Shown: positions 24,787 through 32,674, counted from the first letter of the stretch. The stretch is DNA of 64,000 bases from Rubrobacter xylanophilus DSM 9941 (GCF_000014185.1 NC_008148.1:2336001-2400000), one strand, 5' to 3'. The notes: generated by a model not told the origin, from the letters alone. Numbers and translations are program-made.

Positions 24787-26100
24787 TCAGACCCGCACGG
24801 TGGGGTCCTTGGGGGAGAGCTGGTCCTGGAGGTTGAGCTCCGCGCCGGGCGGGGGCGGTACGGGTCCCCGCAGGATGGGGTCCTGCGTGGAGCGCATCCA
24901 ACGCTCGAGCCTCGCCCGCATCTCCCGCAGCACGGGGGCGTGGGCGGGGTCGCCGGCCAGGTTGCACGCCTCGTTCGGGTCGTAGAGGAGGTCGTAGAGC
25001 TGCTCCTCGGGGACTGGGCGCTCCGCCCAGCCGTGGCGCAGCAAAAGCTCCTTGCTCGGGCCGTCGTCGGTGTTCGCCAGCACCGGGGTCGAGCGGTCGT
25101 CAAAGCGCCGGATGTACTTCCAGCGCCGGGTCCGGACGCAGCGCTGGGGCTCGTAAGCAACGTGGTAGGTCTTCTCGGCGAAGATGGCCTCCCGGACCTC
25201 CTCCACCTCCCCCCGCACCAGCGGCAGCAGCGACTCGCCCTGCAGCCACGGGGGGCGTTCTATCCCGACGAGGTCGCAGACCGTCGGGAAGATGTCTATG
25301 TGGGAGACCAGCGCGTCCGACGCCCGGCCGCCGGAGAAGCCGCCGGGGCCGCGCAGGATCAGCATGACCCCCAGCCCCCGGTCGTAGAGGGTGGCCTTGC
25401 AGCCCGGGAAGGCGATCCCGTGGTCCGTGGTGCAGATCACCAGCGTGTTCTCGGCGAGCCCGGCAGCGTCGAGGGCGTCCAGCACCGCCCCCACCCCCCG
25501 GTCGAGCGAGCGGGCGCTCTCGCAGAAGGCGGCCATGTCCAGCCGCGTCTCCGGAGCGTCCGGGAGGTTGGGCGGCGGGAGGACGTAGTTGGCCTTTCTG
25601 GGCGAGCTGGGACGGAAGAACTCCCGGTGGGTCTCGAAGAAGCCCACGGAGAGAAAGAAGGGCCGCCCGTGGTCCCGGGAGAGGAGCTCGAGGGTCACGG
25701 GCACCACGTCGTCGGTGTGGTTGGTGGGGATCTTGAAGACCTCGTCGTAGCCGATCACCTCAGGCTTTTTGGAGATGTGCTGCTCCCCGATGAGCGCCGA
25801 CCAGTAACCGAGGCGGCGCAGGGTATGGACGATGTGGTGCCGGTAGTCCTTGAGCGAGAACCCCCGGTGCGCGAGCCCGACCATCCCGTTGGAGTGCGCG
25901 TACTGCCCGGTGAGCAGGCAGGCCCGGCTCCCGGAGCAGGTGGGGGCGGCGCAGAAGGCCTGCCTGAAGAGCACCCCCTCCTCGGCGAGCTTCTGAATGT
26001 TGGGGGTGGGTACGGCGTGCCCGTAGGGCTGCACCCAGCGCCCGGTGTCGTGGGAGTGGAGGTAGAGGATGTTGGGCGGCGCGTCGGGGGCGCCCCTCAC
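24787..26100 (-). CDS. Sulfatase (arylsulfatase/N-sulfoglucosamine sulfohydrolase-like)
   Basis: Type I sulfatase of 437 aa in the alkaline-phosphatase superfamily, hydrolysing a sulfate ester or sulfamate. The metal site starts at ILYLHSHDTGRW. The catalytic cysteine that would become formylglycine is C55 in PTCSGSRACLLTGQY: the motif reads C-S-G-S-R, with Gly at the position usually occupied by Pro or Ala. CTTDHGIAFPG provides the Asp-His metal ligands. No signal peptide is visible, so it should act in the cytosol. The GTG start overlaps the TGA of the sulfotransferase gene (GTGA), so the two are made together. The substrate is plausibly what that enzyme sulfates. Confidence 0.88.
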   Translation of the reverse strand: MRGAPDAPPNILYLHSHDTGRWVQPYGHAVPTPNIQKLAEEGVLFRQAFCAAPTCSGSRACLLTGQYAHSNGMVGLAHRGFSLKDYRHHIVHTLRRLGYWSALIGEQHISKKPEVIGYDEVFKIPTNHTDDVVPVTLELLSRDHGRPFFLSVGFFETHREFFRPSSPRKANYVLPPPNLPDAPETRLDMAAFCESARSLDRGVGAVLDALDAAGLAENTLVICTTDHGIAFPGCKATLYDRGLGVMLILRGPGGFSGGRASDALVSHIDIFPTVCDLVGIERPPWLQGESLLPLVRGEVEEVREAIFAEKTYHVAYEPQRCVRTRRWKYIRRFDDRSTPVLANTDDGPSKELLLRHGWAERPVPEEQLYDLLYDPNEACNLAGDPAHAPVLREMRARLERWMRSTQDPILRGPVPPPPGAELNLQDQLSPKDPTVRV

Positions 26101-27002
26101 CGCTCCCCCCCGGCCGAGACGGCGCCCCGGATCTCCGCGTACCGGCGCACCCACTCCTCGGAGAGGCCGTCGGACTGCCGCTTCATGCGCGGCCGCAGGA
26201 CCCTCACCCCCTCCGGGGCGGGGATGCCGACCTCGTCCACCACCCTCACGATGGTCCCCTCGTAGTCCCGTACGAGATCCTCGTAGACTACCTCGACCGG
26301 GTCCGCGCCGCACCTGCGGAAAAAGCGCTGCCAGGCCGCGTTATGCTCGTCTATCCGCAGCCTCAGGTGGTCTATGGCGGCGAAGCTGAAGCGCAGCCGC
26401 TCGCCCCTCTCGCCGGGGTCGTCGTCGGCGTCCTGGCGCCACCGCCAGGTCTGCAAGGCCCGCCAGAGCGAGACCGCCTGCCGGACGGTGTCCCGACGCC
26501 GGATCCAGACGTAACGCCGCAGGTTGGGAAAGACGGCCCCCGGCACCTCGCAAGGCGATGCCCCGTGCGCCCGGCGGCTCCTGCGCGCCAGGCGCACGAA
26601 GTCCCGGAAGTAGGCCCACATGATCTTGGTACCGAAGACCCCGTTGGGCGTGGTCGCCTCCGCAACCACCCGGTCCAGAAGCTCCTCGAACCGCGAGACC
26701 CCCCACACCTCCATCCAGGTCGGCTCGTTGGCCGGGCGCCTCTCCTCCCCGAAGACGTCCCGAAACCCGGGGTCGTCGAGCAGAACCCAGACGTCAGGGT
26801 CGTTGGAGCGCTGGAAGTAGTCCCCGGGTCGCCGCGGCCGGCCCGTCTCCTGCAGCATCTGGAAGTGCTCCTCGGGGCGCCCGGCGATCCCCGTCCCCCT
26901 CAACCCCTCGCACAGCAGCGTGCTCCCGCTGCGCGGCGTCGCGCAGATCATGTACGAAAGCACCGGCCGTGCTCCCCACCGGCCGTCCAACCTCTCCCGC
27001 AT
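26097..27002 (-). CDS. Stf0-family sulfotransferase
   Basis: PAPS-dependent sulfotransferase of 301 aa related to mycobacterial Stf0, which sulfates trehalose at the 2-position. ICATPRSGSTLLCEGLRG is the 5'-phosphosulfate loop (Stf0 reads PRSGSTLL), GRPEEHFQ follows as in the family, and VWIRRRDTVRQAVSLWRALQ is the 3'-phosphate-binding motif. ATG 27002 has GGAGG 5 bases upstream; the in-frame GTG at 27008 overlaps that site and is rejected. It is translationally coupled to a sulfatase. APS kinase at 30411 would supply PAPS. The acceptor, perhaps trehalose or another compatible solute or glycolipid, is not determined. Confidence 0.9.
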   Translation of the reverse strand: MRERLDGRWGARPVLSYMICATPRSGSTLLCEGLRGTGIAGRPEEHFQMLQETGRPRRPGDYFQRSNDPDVWVLLDDPGFRDVFGEERRPANEPTWMEVWGVSRFEELLDRVVAEATTPNGVFGTKIMWAYFRDFVRLARRSRRAHGASPCEVPGAVFPNLRRYVWIRRRDTVRQAVSLWRALQTWRWRQDADDDPGERGERLRFSFAAIDHLRLRIDEHNAAWQRFFRRCGADPVEVVYEDLVRDYEGTIVRVVDEVGIPAPEGVRVLRPRMKRQSDGLSEEWVRRYAEIRGAVSAGGER

Positions 27003-27017
27003 CGCCACCTCCGACTA

Positions 27018-27024
27018 TTGTCTA
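27018..27024 (-). promoter_or_regulatory. TAGACAA motif in the sulfotransferase leader
   Basis: On the coding strand of the sulfotransferase the heptamer TAGACAA lies in an A/T-rich tract just upstream of the ribosome site. The same heptamer occurs in the leaders of the sulfite oxidase-like and Rrf2 genes. Confidence 0.35.
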
Positions 27025-27084
27025 TTTTTTTAATTTTTTGAGTATACAAAGCCAAGAATAGCCCGATCTGGACCGCCCGTCAAC

Positions 27085-27125
27085 GGGGGCGGCTACTTGA
27101 CACGCCGCCCCCGCGGTTATACAGT
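27085..27125 (+). promoter_or_regulatory. Promoter of the sulfite oxidase-like gene, -35 box enclosed in an inverted repeat
   Basis: TTGACA (27097-27102) lies entirely in the loop of a perfect 9-base inverted repeat, GGGGGCGGC (27085-27093) and GCCGCCCCC (27104-27112). A -10 element is available at TACAGT (27120-27125, 17-base spacer) or TATACA (27118-27123, 15-base spacer). The geometry suggests an operator overlapping the -35 box. Confidence 0.55.
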
Positions 27126-27146
27126 CGGGTATGTAAATCAAATAAG

Positions 27147-27153
27147 TAGACAA
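27147..27153 (+). promoter_or_regulatory. TAGACAA motif in the sulfite oxidase-like leader
   Basis: An exact copy of the heptamer lies between the promoter and the GGAGG ribosome site, in the context AAGTAGACAAAGTATG. It may be a binding site for the cysteine-free Rrf2 protein encoded at 31002-31466. Confidence 0.35.
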
Positions 27154-27179
27154 AGTATGTAATTGTGGAGGACGGGCGC

Positions 27180-28310
27180 ATGCGGACTGGGCTGGAGGAT
27201 GCGCGGGGAGCACGGGAGGCGGCTGGTGGCATCTCGAAGCCGCTGCCGGGACGGCTGTTCGTGGATCACAGGGGCTCCGGGCGGCCGGACCCCGAGGATC
27301 CCACGGGGGACATGGGGCTCAACGCGGAGATGCGCTGGGAGGCCATGGCGCGGGAGGGCTATCTCACGCCGGTCGGGCTCTTCTTCGTGCGGAACCACGC
27401 GCCGACGCCGCGCGTGGACCCGCTCCGGTGGCGTCTGCGGGTCGAGGGTCCGGGGGTACGGCGGGCGCTGGAGCTGGGGTATGAGGATCTTTTGCGGATG
27501 AGCGGCGTGTCCCTCGTACGAGCGCTGGAGTGCGCCGGGAACGGCAGGGCGTTCTTCGCCGGTGAGCGCGGGCGGCCGGCGCCCGGGACGCAGTGGAGGC
27601 TCGGGGCCGTGGGGGTCGCCGAGTGGACCGGGGTTCCGCTGCGGGAGGTGCTCCTCAGGGCCGGTCTCCGGCGGGAGGCCCGGGAGGTCATGCTGGAGGG
27701 CCTCGATGCCTGCCGGATGCGGCGCCCCCTGCCGCTGGAGAAGGCGCTGGAGGAGGACACCCTGCTGGCCTACGGCATGAACGGCGAGCCCCTCCCCCCG
27801 GACCACGGCTATCCGCTGCGCGCCGTCGTCCCCGGCTGGGCGGCGGTCGCCAGCGTCAAGTGGCTCGGCAGGATCTACGTCTCCGACGTCCCCCTGCTCT
27901 CCCCCTGGAACACCGCCAGGTACGTGCTGACGGGCGGTCCCTTCGGGGAGGGGCGGCTGCCCGTGGGCCCTCAGGTCCCCAAGAGCGCCCTGGAGCTGCC
28001 CTGGCCCGCCCGGCTGCCCTCCGGGAGGCACGTGATCACCGGCCGCTCCTGGTCCCCCTCGGCCGGCATCCGGCACGTGAAGTACAGCCTCGACGGGAGA
28101 AGCTGGCGCCCCGCCCAGCTCTTCGGCCCCAACATCCCCCGGGCGTGGGCCAGATGGCGCTTTGTGTGGGAGGCAAGCCCCGGGCGCTACAGAATACGCG
28201 TCCGCGCCACCGACGCCGCAGGCAACACCCAGCCCGACAAAGCCACCCCAAACGAACTCGGCTACCTCTACGGGGCCGTCGTCGGGCACCCGGTGACGGT
28301 GGAGCCGTGA
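27180..28310 (+). CDS. Sulfite oxidase-like molybdopterin-dependent oxidoreductase
   Basis: Molybdenum-cofactor enzyme of the sulfite oxidase family, 376 aa. The Mo ligand cysteine is C118 in ALECAGNGRAFF. GYPLRAVVPGWAAVASVKWL and IYVSDVPLLSPWNT are family segments of the Moco domain. A C-terminal immunoglobulin-like dimerisation domain follows (SAGIRHVKYSLDGRSW, RYRIRVRATDAAGNTQP). No haem domain and no Tat signal are visible, so it would be a cytosolic sulfite dehydrogenase needing a separate electron acceptor. ATG 27180 is 8 bases after GGAGG; the upstream GTG at 27165 overlaps that site. It is divergent from the sulfotransferase. Confidence 0.9.
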   Translation: MRTGLEDARGAREAAGGISKPLPGRLFVDHRGSGRPDPEDPTGDMGLNAEMRWEAMAREGYLTPVGLFFVRNHAPTPRVDPLRWRLRVEGPGVRRALELGYEDLLRMSGVSLVRALECAGNGRAFFAGERGRPAPGTQWRLGAVGVAEWTGVPLREVLLRAGLRREAREVMLEGLDACRMRRPLPLEKALEEDTLLAYGMNGEPLPPDHGYPLRAVVPGWAAVASVKWLGRIYVSDVPLLSPWNTARYVLTGGPFGEGRLPVGPQVPKSALELPWPARLPSGRHVITGRSWSPSAGIRHVKYSLDGRSWRPAQLFGPNIPRAWARWRFVWEASPGRYRIRVRATDAAGNTQPDKATPNELGYLYGAVVGHPVTVEP

Positions 28311-28320
28311 AAGCCCCTCG

Positions 28321-28365
28321 CAATCCCGACACGATTTGTCGGGATTGGCGGTGATGTCCTACAAT
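28321..28365 (+). promoter_or_regulatory. Promoter and inverted repeat upstream of the sulfurtransferase gene
   Basis: A perfect 11-base inverted repeat, CAATCCCGACA (28321-28331) and TGTCGGGATTG (28337-28347), overlaps a candidate -35 box TTGTCG (28336-28341). TACAAT (28360-28365) follows after 18 bases. The repeat could be an operator or the terminator of the preceding gene, or both. Confidence 0.55.
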
Positions 28366-28411
28366 GGTCTGGCACGGCAAGAGAGCGAGGTAGAGAGGAG
28401 AACGCGGGAGC

Positions 28412-29293
28412 ATGAGCGAGCGGGAGATAGAGGCCAAGGGCTACGCGCACCCAGAGGTTCTGGTGAGCACGCAGTGGGTGGCGGAGCACCTCGACGACAC
28501 GCAGAACATACGCATCGTCGAGAGCGACGAGGACGTGCTGTTGTATGAGGTTGGGCACATCCCAAACGCGGTGAAGATAGACTGGGTTGAGGAGCTCAAC
28601 GACCCGCTGGTGCGCGACTACATCTCTGCTGAGCGCTTTGCCGAGCTCATGAGCGAGAAGGGGATCTCCCCCGAGACCACCGTTGTGTTCTATGGGGACA
28701 AGAACAACTGGTGGGCCACCTATGCTCTGTGGGTCTTTCAGCTCTTTGGGCACGAGCGGGTGAAGGTGATGGACGGGGGCAGGCAGAAGTGGGAGGCGGA
28801 GGGGCGTCCGATGACGAAGGAGGTGCCCTCCTTTGCGAGGACGCGCTATCCGGTGCCTGAGAGGGACGACTCGAGGATAAGGGCCTTCAAGGGGGAGGTT
28901 GAGCGGGCTCTGGAGAGGGTGGGGCGGGGCATCTCGCTCATAGACGTGCGCTCTCCTGGGGAGTACAGGGGGGAGCTTCTGCACATGCCCGACTACCCGC
29001 AGGAGGGGGCTTTGCGTGGGGGGCACATTCCTGGGGCGGCCAACGTGCCGTGGGCGAGGGCTGTGAGGGAGGATGGGACCTTCAAGAGCGCTGAGGAGCT
29101 CAAGGAGATCTACGAGGGGGAGGCTGGGCTCTCTGCCGAGGACGAGGAGGTCATAGCCTACTGCCGGATAGGGGAGCGCTCCTCGCACACCTGGTTTGTG
29201 CTCAAGTACCTGCTTGGTTACGAGAACGTGAAGAACTACGACGGTTCCTGGACCGAGTGGGGCAATGCCGTGAGGGCCCCCATAGAGCGGTAG
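28412..29293 (+). CDS. Thiosulfate sulfurtransferase (rhodanese), CysA/SseA type
   Basis: Two-domain rhodanese of 293 aa that transfers sulfane sulfur from thiosulfate or 3-mercaptopyruvate to a thiophilic acceptor. The active loop is [14 protein letters not shown] with persulfide Cys251, identical in type to mycobacterial CysA/SseA. The ending [13 protein letters not shown] is also characteristic. The inactive N-terminal domain contains [17 protein letters not shown]. Its codon use is visibly different from neighbours: many T-ending codons (GTT, TTT, TAT, CCT, GCT), lowering third-position GC. This could reflect transfer or expression selection. It is separated by 100 bases from the sulfite oxidase-like gene and has its own promoter. 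Confidence 0.93.
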   Translation: MSEREIEAKGYAHPEVLVSTQWVAEHLDDTQNIRIVESDEDVLLYEVGHIPNAVKIDWVEELNDPLVRDYISAERFAELMSEKGISPETTVVFYGDKNNWWATYALWVFQLFGHERVKVMDGGRQKWEAEGRPMTKEVPSFARTRYPVPERDDSRIRAFKGEVERALERVGRGISLIDVRSPGEYRGELLHMPDYPQEGALRGGHIPGAANVPWARAVREDGTFKSAEELKEIYEGEAGLSAEDEEVIAYCRIGERSSHTWFVLKYLLGYENVKNYDGSWTEWGNAVRAPIER

Positions 29294-29303
29294 GGGTCCT
29301 CCG

Positions 29304-29828
29304 GTGAGCGCGACGGACGAGCTGCTGCGCAACAACGCCCGCTACGCCGAGTCCTTCCGGGCGGGGGGGCTCCCCGCCCCTCCCGCCCTCGGGGTGGCCG
29401 TCGTGGCCTGCATGGACGCCCGGCTCGACGTGCACAAAATCCTCGGGCTCAAGGAGGGCGACGCGCACGTAATCCGCAACGCGGGGGGCGTCATCACGGA
29501 GGACGCCATCCGGTCGCTCGTGATCTCCCAGCGGCTCCTGGGCACCCGGGAGATCCTGCTCATCCACCACACCGGCTGCGGGATGCTGAACCTGCGCGAG
29601 GAGGAGGTGAAGGAGGACATCCGGCGGGAGACGGGCATCCGGCCGCCGTTCTCCCTCGAGGCCTTCGAAGACCTGGAGGAGGATGTGCGCGAGTCCGTGG
29701 CCCGGATAAAGGCCAGCCCCTTTATCCCGCACAAAGAGAGCGTGCGCGGCTTCGTCTACGACGTGGAGACCGGCAGGCTGCGGGAGGTGCCCGCAGAGGC
29801 GCGACAAGGAGAGGAGGAAACGCCGTGA
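29304..29828 (+). CDS. Beta-class carbonic anhydrase
   Basis: Zinc enzyme interconverting CO2 and bicarbonate, 174 aa, resembling the short mycobacterial Rv1284 type. Zn ligands are C36 (VACMDARLD, with the Asp-Arg dyad), H89 and C92 (LIHHTGCGML). The substrate loop HVIRNAGGVITEDAIRSL lies between them. The GTG start at 29304 is 11 bases after the rhodanese stop, preceded by AGGGG. Its TGA overlaps the GTG of the OsmC gene (GTGA). Linkage of beta-carbonic anhydrases to sulfur genes is known in actinobacteria, but the reason here is unclear. Confidence 0.93.
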   Translation: MSATDELLRNNARYAESFRAGGLPAPPALGVAVVACMDARLDVHKILGLKEGDAHVIRNAGGVITEDAIRSLVISQRLLGTREILLIHHTGCGMLNLREEEVKEDIRRETGIRPPFSLEAFEDLEEDVRESVARIKASPFIPHKESVRGFVYDVETGRLREVPAEARQGEEETP

Positions 29829-30337
29829 CGAGCATAGCGGAGAAGATAGGAGAGCTCAGGGAGCAGCTGGAGCGCCTCGAGCGCGCGCAGCAGGACTTCT
29901 CGGCCAGCACCCGGCTGGTGGAGGGCCTGCGGACCGAGGCGGAGATCCGGGGCTTCGAGCTCACGGTGGACGAGCCCCGCGAGCTCGGGGGCACCGACGC
30001 GGGGCCGAACCCCGTGGAGCTGGTGCTGGCGGCGCTCGGCACCTGCCAGGAGATAGTCTATGCCGTGTACGCGCCCCGGGCCGGGGTGGAGCTCGAGGGC
30101 GTCGAGGTGGACGTGGAGGGCACGCTCGACCCCAGGGGCTTTCTCGGCGTCTCCGGGGAGGCGCGGCCGGGCTTCGAGAGCGTGCGCTACAGCGTCCGGA
30201 TACAGAGCCCCTCGGAGCCGGAGAAGGTCAGGGAGCTGGTCAGGCTCGTGGAGGAGCACTGCCCGGTGCTGGACATAATAAGCAACCCCGTCCGGACCTC
30301 CGGCAGCGCGCAGCTGAACGGCTCCCCCCTCGCCTGA
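29825..30337 (+). CDS. OsmC-family peroxiredoxin-like protein
   Basis: OsmC/Ohr superfamily protein, 170 aa. The two redox cysteines are found in VLAALGTCQEIVYAVYA (Cys on the central helix) and VEEHCPVLDII. The first 30 residues form a charged coiled helix (EKIGELREQLERLERAQQDF) absent from classical Ohr, as in the OsmC proteins of sulfur and thiol detoxification clusters. It may reduce organic peroxides or act on a persulfide or thiol conjugate. The GTG start overlaps the carbonic anhydrase stop, so expression is coupled in the rhodanese operon. Confidence 0.87.
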   Translation: MTSIAEKIGELREQLERLERAQQDFSASTRLVEGLRTEAEIRGFELTVDEPRELGGTDAGPNPVELVLAALGTCQEIVYAVYAPRAGVELEGVEVDVEGTLDPRGFLGVSGEARPGFESVRYSVRIQSPSEPEKVRELVRLVEEHCPVLDIISNPVRTSGSAQLNGSPLA

Positions 30338-30410
30338 GGGGGAGACAACGGCCCGCCCCCGGGCTAAGATACCCGCCTGAGCGGCAACGGAGCAGGAGGC
30401 GCGAAGAGCC

Positions 30411-30989
30411 ATGAGGTTCAACCAGAGGGAGCGCGGCTTCACGCTGTGGTTCACCGGGCTCTCGGGGGCGGGCAAGACCACCATCGCCGAGATCGTGGAG
30501 AAGGAGCTCAGGGAGCGCGGCCGCAGGGTCGAGGTGCTCGACGGGGACATCGTGAGGACCAACCTCTCCAAGGGGCTCGGCTTCAGCCGGGAGGACAGGA
30601 TCACCAACGTCCTGCGCATAGGCTTTGTGGCCAACCTCCTCACCCGCAACGGGGTGGCGGTGATCGTCTCGGCCATAAGCCCCTACAAAGAGGCCCGCGA
30701 CCAGGTGCGGCGCAGGATCATCGACTTCATCGAGGTGTACGTGGACGCGCCGCTCGAGGTGTGCGCCGAGCGGGACGTCAAGGGCCTCTACAAGAAGGCC
30801 TTCGAGGGGGAGATACAGAACTTCACTGGCGTCTCAGACCCCTACGAGCCGCCCGTGGCCCCCGAGCTGCACATCCGCACCGACCAGGAGACCCCGCAGG
30901 AGAGCGCCCGGCGGGTCATCGAGCGCCTGGAGTACCTGGGCTACCTGTGGGACCCCGAGGAGGCCGAGGACTACCACTGGTCCCGCTAG
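30411..30989 (+). CDS. cysC: Adenylylsulfate (APS) kinase
   Basis: Phosphorylates adenosine 5'-phosphosulfate to PAPS, 192 aa. The P-loop is GLSGAGKTT (residues 16-24), followed by [20 protein letters not shown] (APS-binding segment) and [37 protein letters not shown] and [11 protein letters not shown] form the lid region. No ATP sulfurylase is seen in the window. PAPS is the donor for the Stf0 enzyme at 26097, so this gene can supply that reaction as well as sulfate assimilation. AGGAGG lies 11 bases before the ATG. Confidence 0.94.
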   Translation: MRFNQRERGFTLWFTGLSGAGKTTIAEIVEKELRERGRRVEVLDGDIVRTNLSKGLGFSREDRITNVLRIGFVANLLTRNGVAVIVSAISPYKEARDQVRRRIIDFIEVYVDAPLEVCAERDVKGLYKKAFEGEIQNFTGVSDPYEPPVAPELHIRTDQETPQESARRVIERLEYLGYLWDPEEAEDYHWSR

Positions 30990-31001
30990 AGGGCCTAAGC
31001 T

Positions 31002-31466
31002 TCAGTGGTGGACCCAGGCGTCCGGGTCGCTGGTCAGGGCGGTGACCGCCTCCGGCAGCTCGCCGCGCACCAGATCCTCCAGGGTCACGTTCTCCAGCAC
31101 CGAGCGCAGGCTGGCGCGGACCGCCACCCACACCTCCTGCAGGTGCTCCGCCGCCCCCTCGTACGCCACGTTCTCCGGCCACTCGCCCCGGACGTTCGCC
31201 AGCGGCCCCTCCACGGCCCGGATGATCTCGGCCAGCGAGATCTCGCCGGGGGGCCGGGCGAGCCAGTAGCCCCCTGAGGCCCCCCGCTGGGCCCGGACTA
31301 TCCCCGCCCGCTTCAGGTCCAGCAGTATGTTCTCCATGAACTTCTTGGGGATCTTCTGCACCTCGGAGATCCACTCCCCCTTCACCGGCCCCGAGCCCTC
31401 CATCCCGGCCCGGGCCAGCTCCGCGACCGCCCGCAGGGCGTAGTCCGTTCTGGCGGAAACCTGCAA
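31002..31466 (-). CDS. Rrf2-family transcriptional regulator without cysteines
   Basis: Winged-helix Rrf2 protein of about 154 aa. QVSARTDYALRAVAELAR opens the domain, KIPKKFMENILLDLKRAG is the recognition-helix region, and VRAQRGASGGYWLARPPGEI the wing. It then reaches SLAEIIRAVEGPL. No cysteine exists in the protein, so it cannot bind the Fe-S cluster of IscR, NsrR or RsrR. CymR, the cysteine-metabolism regulator, is the closest functional analogue. Start: TTG 31466 gives the family N-terminus and is 9 bases after GAGAGG; GTG 31472 is the alternative. It is convergent with cysC and probably controls the sulfur genes. Confidence 0.87.
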   Translation of the reverse strand: MQVSARTDYALRAVAELARAGMEGSGPVKGEWISEVQKIPKKFMENILLDLKRAGIVRAQRGASGGYWLARPPGEISLAEIIRAVEGPLANVRGEWPENVAYEGAAEHLQEVWVAVRASLRSVLENVTLEDLVRGELPEAVTALTSDPDAWVHH

Positions 31467-31500
31467 ACCCACCTGCCTCTCGTCAATTTCCCTTCTTCTG

Positions 31501-31507
31501 TAGACAA
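31501..31507 (+). promoter_or_regulatory. TAGACAA motif upstream of the Rrf2 gene
   Basis: Third exact copy of the heptamer, in the near-palindromic context GTAGACAATTGTAC. The position upstream of the regulator's own gene suggests autoregulation. Confidence 0.35.
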
Positions 31508-31536
31508 TTGTACGATAGCGGCCGCCGCGGGGTTCT

Positions 31537-31722
31537 CTAGCGCTCCGGGCGCTCCTCCCTCACGGGCCGCACCACGTACTGCACGTATCCGCGGGGGTTG
31601 CGCTCCGCCCAGGCGTTCAGCTCCCGCGCCTTCCACTCGGCCTGCTCGCGGGTGGGGTAGCGCGCGACCTCCCACTCCCCGAAGAAGAGCACCGCCACCA
31701 CCTTGAACGACCTCTCCGCCAC
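31537..31722 (-). CDS. Small conserved-looking protein, 61 aa
   Basis: I do not recognise a named family. A single small domain: FKVVAVLFFGEWEVARYPTR then EQAEWKARELNAWAERNPRG then YVQYVVRPV. This gives a strand-turn-helix-strand pattern like short DUF proteins that carry an aromatic WxxR pattern. GTG start at 31722 with GGAGAGG 4 bases upstream. Free-standing, divergent from the CoA-transferase-like gene. Confidence 0.6.
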   Translation of the reverse strand: MAERSFKVVAVLFFGEWEVARYPTREQAEWKARELNAWAERNPRGYVQYVVRPVREERPER

Positions 31723-31800
31723 CGGTCCTCTCCGTCTTGCCCGCCCTTACCCCCGATGCTAACATCAGGCACGCGTCGATCCTCTCTGCGGGAAAGGGAG

Positions 31801-32673
31801 ATGGCCGAAAACCATCCGGGACCGCTGCAAGGCATGCAGGTGCTGACCCTGGCGGTCAACGTGCCCGGCCCGGCGGCCGCCGCCCGGCTGCGCGGCCTCG
31901 GGGCCTCCGCCGTCAAGGTCGAGCCCCCGGCCGGGGACCCGCTGGAGCGCTTCTGCCCCTCCTGGTACGCGGCGCTCTGCGCCGGGCAGAAGGTGCTGCG
32001 GCTGGACCTCAAGAGCCCGGAGGGCCGGGAGGAGCTCCGGCGGCACCTCGCCGTCTCGGACCTCCTGCTGACCTCCAGCCGCCCGGCGGCCCTCGAGAGG
32101 CTCGGGCTGGGACCGGAGGACCTCCTGCGGGAGCACCCCCGGCTCTGCCAGGTGGCCATCGTCGGGTACCCGCCGCCCCGCGAGGAGGAGCCGGGCCACG
32201 ACCTCACCTACCTCGCCGGGACCGGCCTGCTCTCGCCCCCGGAGCCGCCGCGGACCCTGCTCGCCGACCTGGCCGGGGCCGAGCGGGCGGCGAGCGCGGC
32301 GCTCGCGCTCCTGCTGCGCCGGGAGCGCGGGGGAGGGGCCGGCCGGGAGGTCGTCTCGCTGGCGCAGGCCGCCTCCGGCATGGCCGAGCCGCTCCGGCAC
32401 GGGCTCACCGCGCCGGGGGGCCTCCTCGGGGGCGGCTTCCCCGGCTACGGCCTGTACCGGGCCGCCGACGGGTGGGTCGCCGTGGCCGCCCTGGAGGAGC
32501 ACTTCTGGCGGGGGCTCCTCGCCGGGCTCGGGCTCCCGGAGGGCGCGGGGAGAGAGGAGATCTCGGCCCGGCTCGCGCAGAGGGGTTGCAGGGAGTGGGA
32601 ACAGTGGGCGCTGGAGAGAGACCTGCCGCTCGCCGCGGTCAGGGAGGCGCCCCCGAGAGGAGAGGAGGAGTAG
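31801..32673 (+). CDS. Short CaiB/BaiF-type CoA-transferase-like protein
   Basis: Class III CoA-transferase homologue of 290 aa, shorter than the usual 380-410 aa. LQGMQVLTLAVNVPGPAAAARL starts the Rossmann domain, VKVEPPAGDPLERF is the ADP/CoA-binding segment, and LDLKSPEGREEL follows. The catalytic Asp is probably in LLADLAGAERAAS. FPGYGLYRAADGWVAVAAL is present, but most of the second part of the large domain is missing. Reduced members exist and may be active or structural partners. The stop is one base before the ATG of the next acyl-CoA ligase, so it likely works with that enzyme. The in-frame ATG at 31756 is less likely. Confidence 0.78.
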   Translation: MAENHPGPLQGMQVLTLAVNVPGPAAAARLRGLGASAVKVEPPAGDPLERFCPSWYAALCAGQKVLRLDLKSPEGREELRRHLAVSDLLLTSSRPAALERLGLGPEDLLREHPRLCQVAIVGYPPPREEEPGHDLTYLAGTGLLSPPEPPRTLLADLAGAERAASAALALLLRRERGGGAGREVVSLAQAASGMAEPLRHGLTAPGGLLGGGFPGYGLYRAADGWVAVAALEEHFWRGLLAGLGLPEGAGREEISARLAQRGCREWEQWALERDLPLAAVREAPPRGEEE

Positions 32674-32674
32674 G

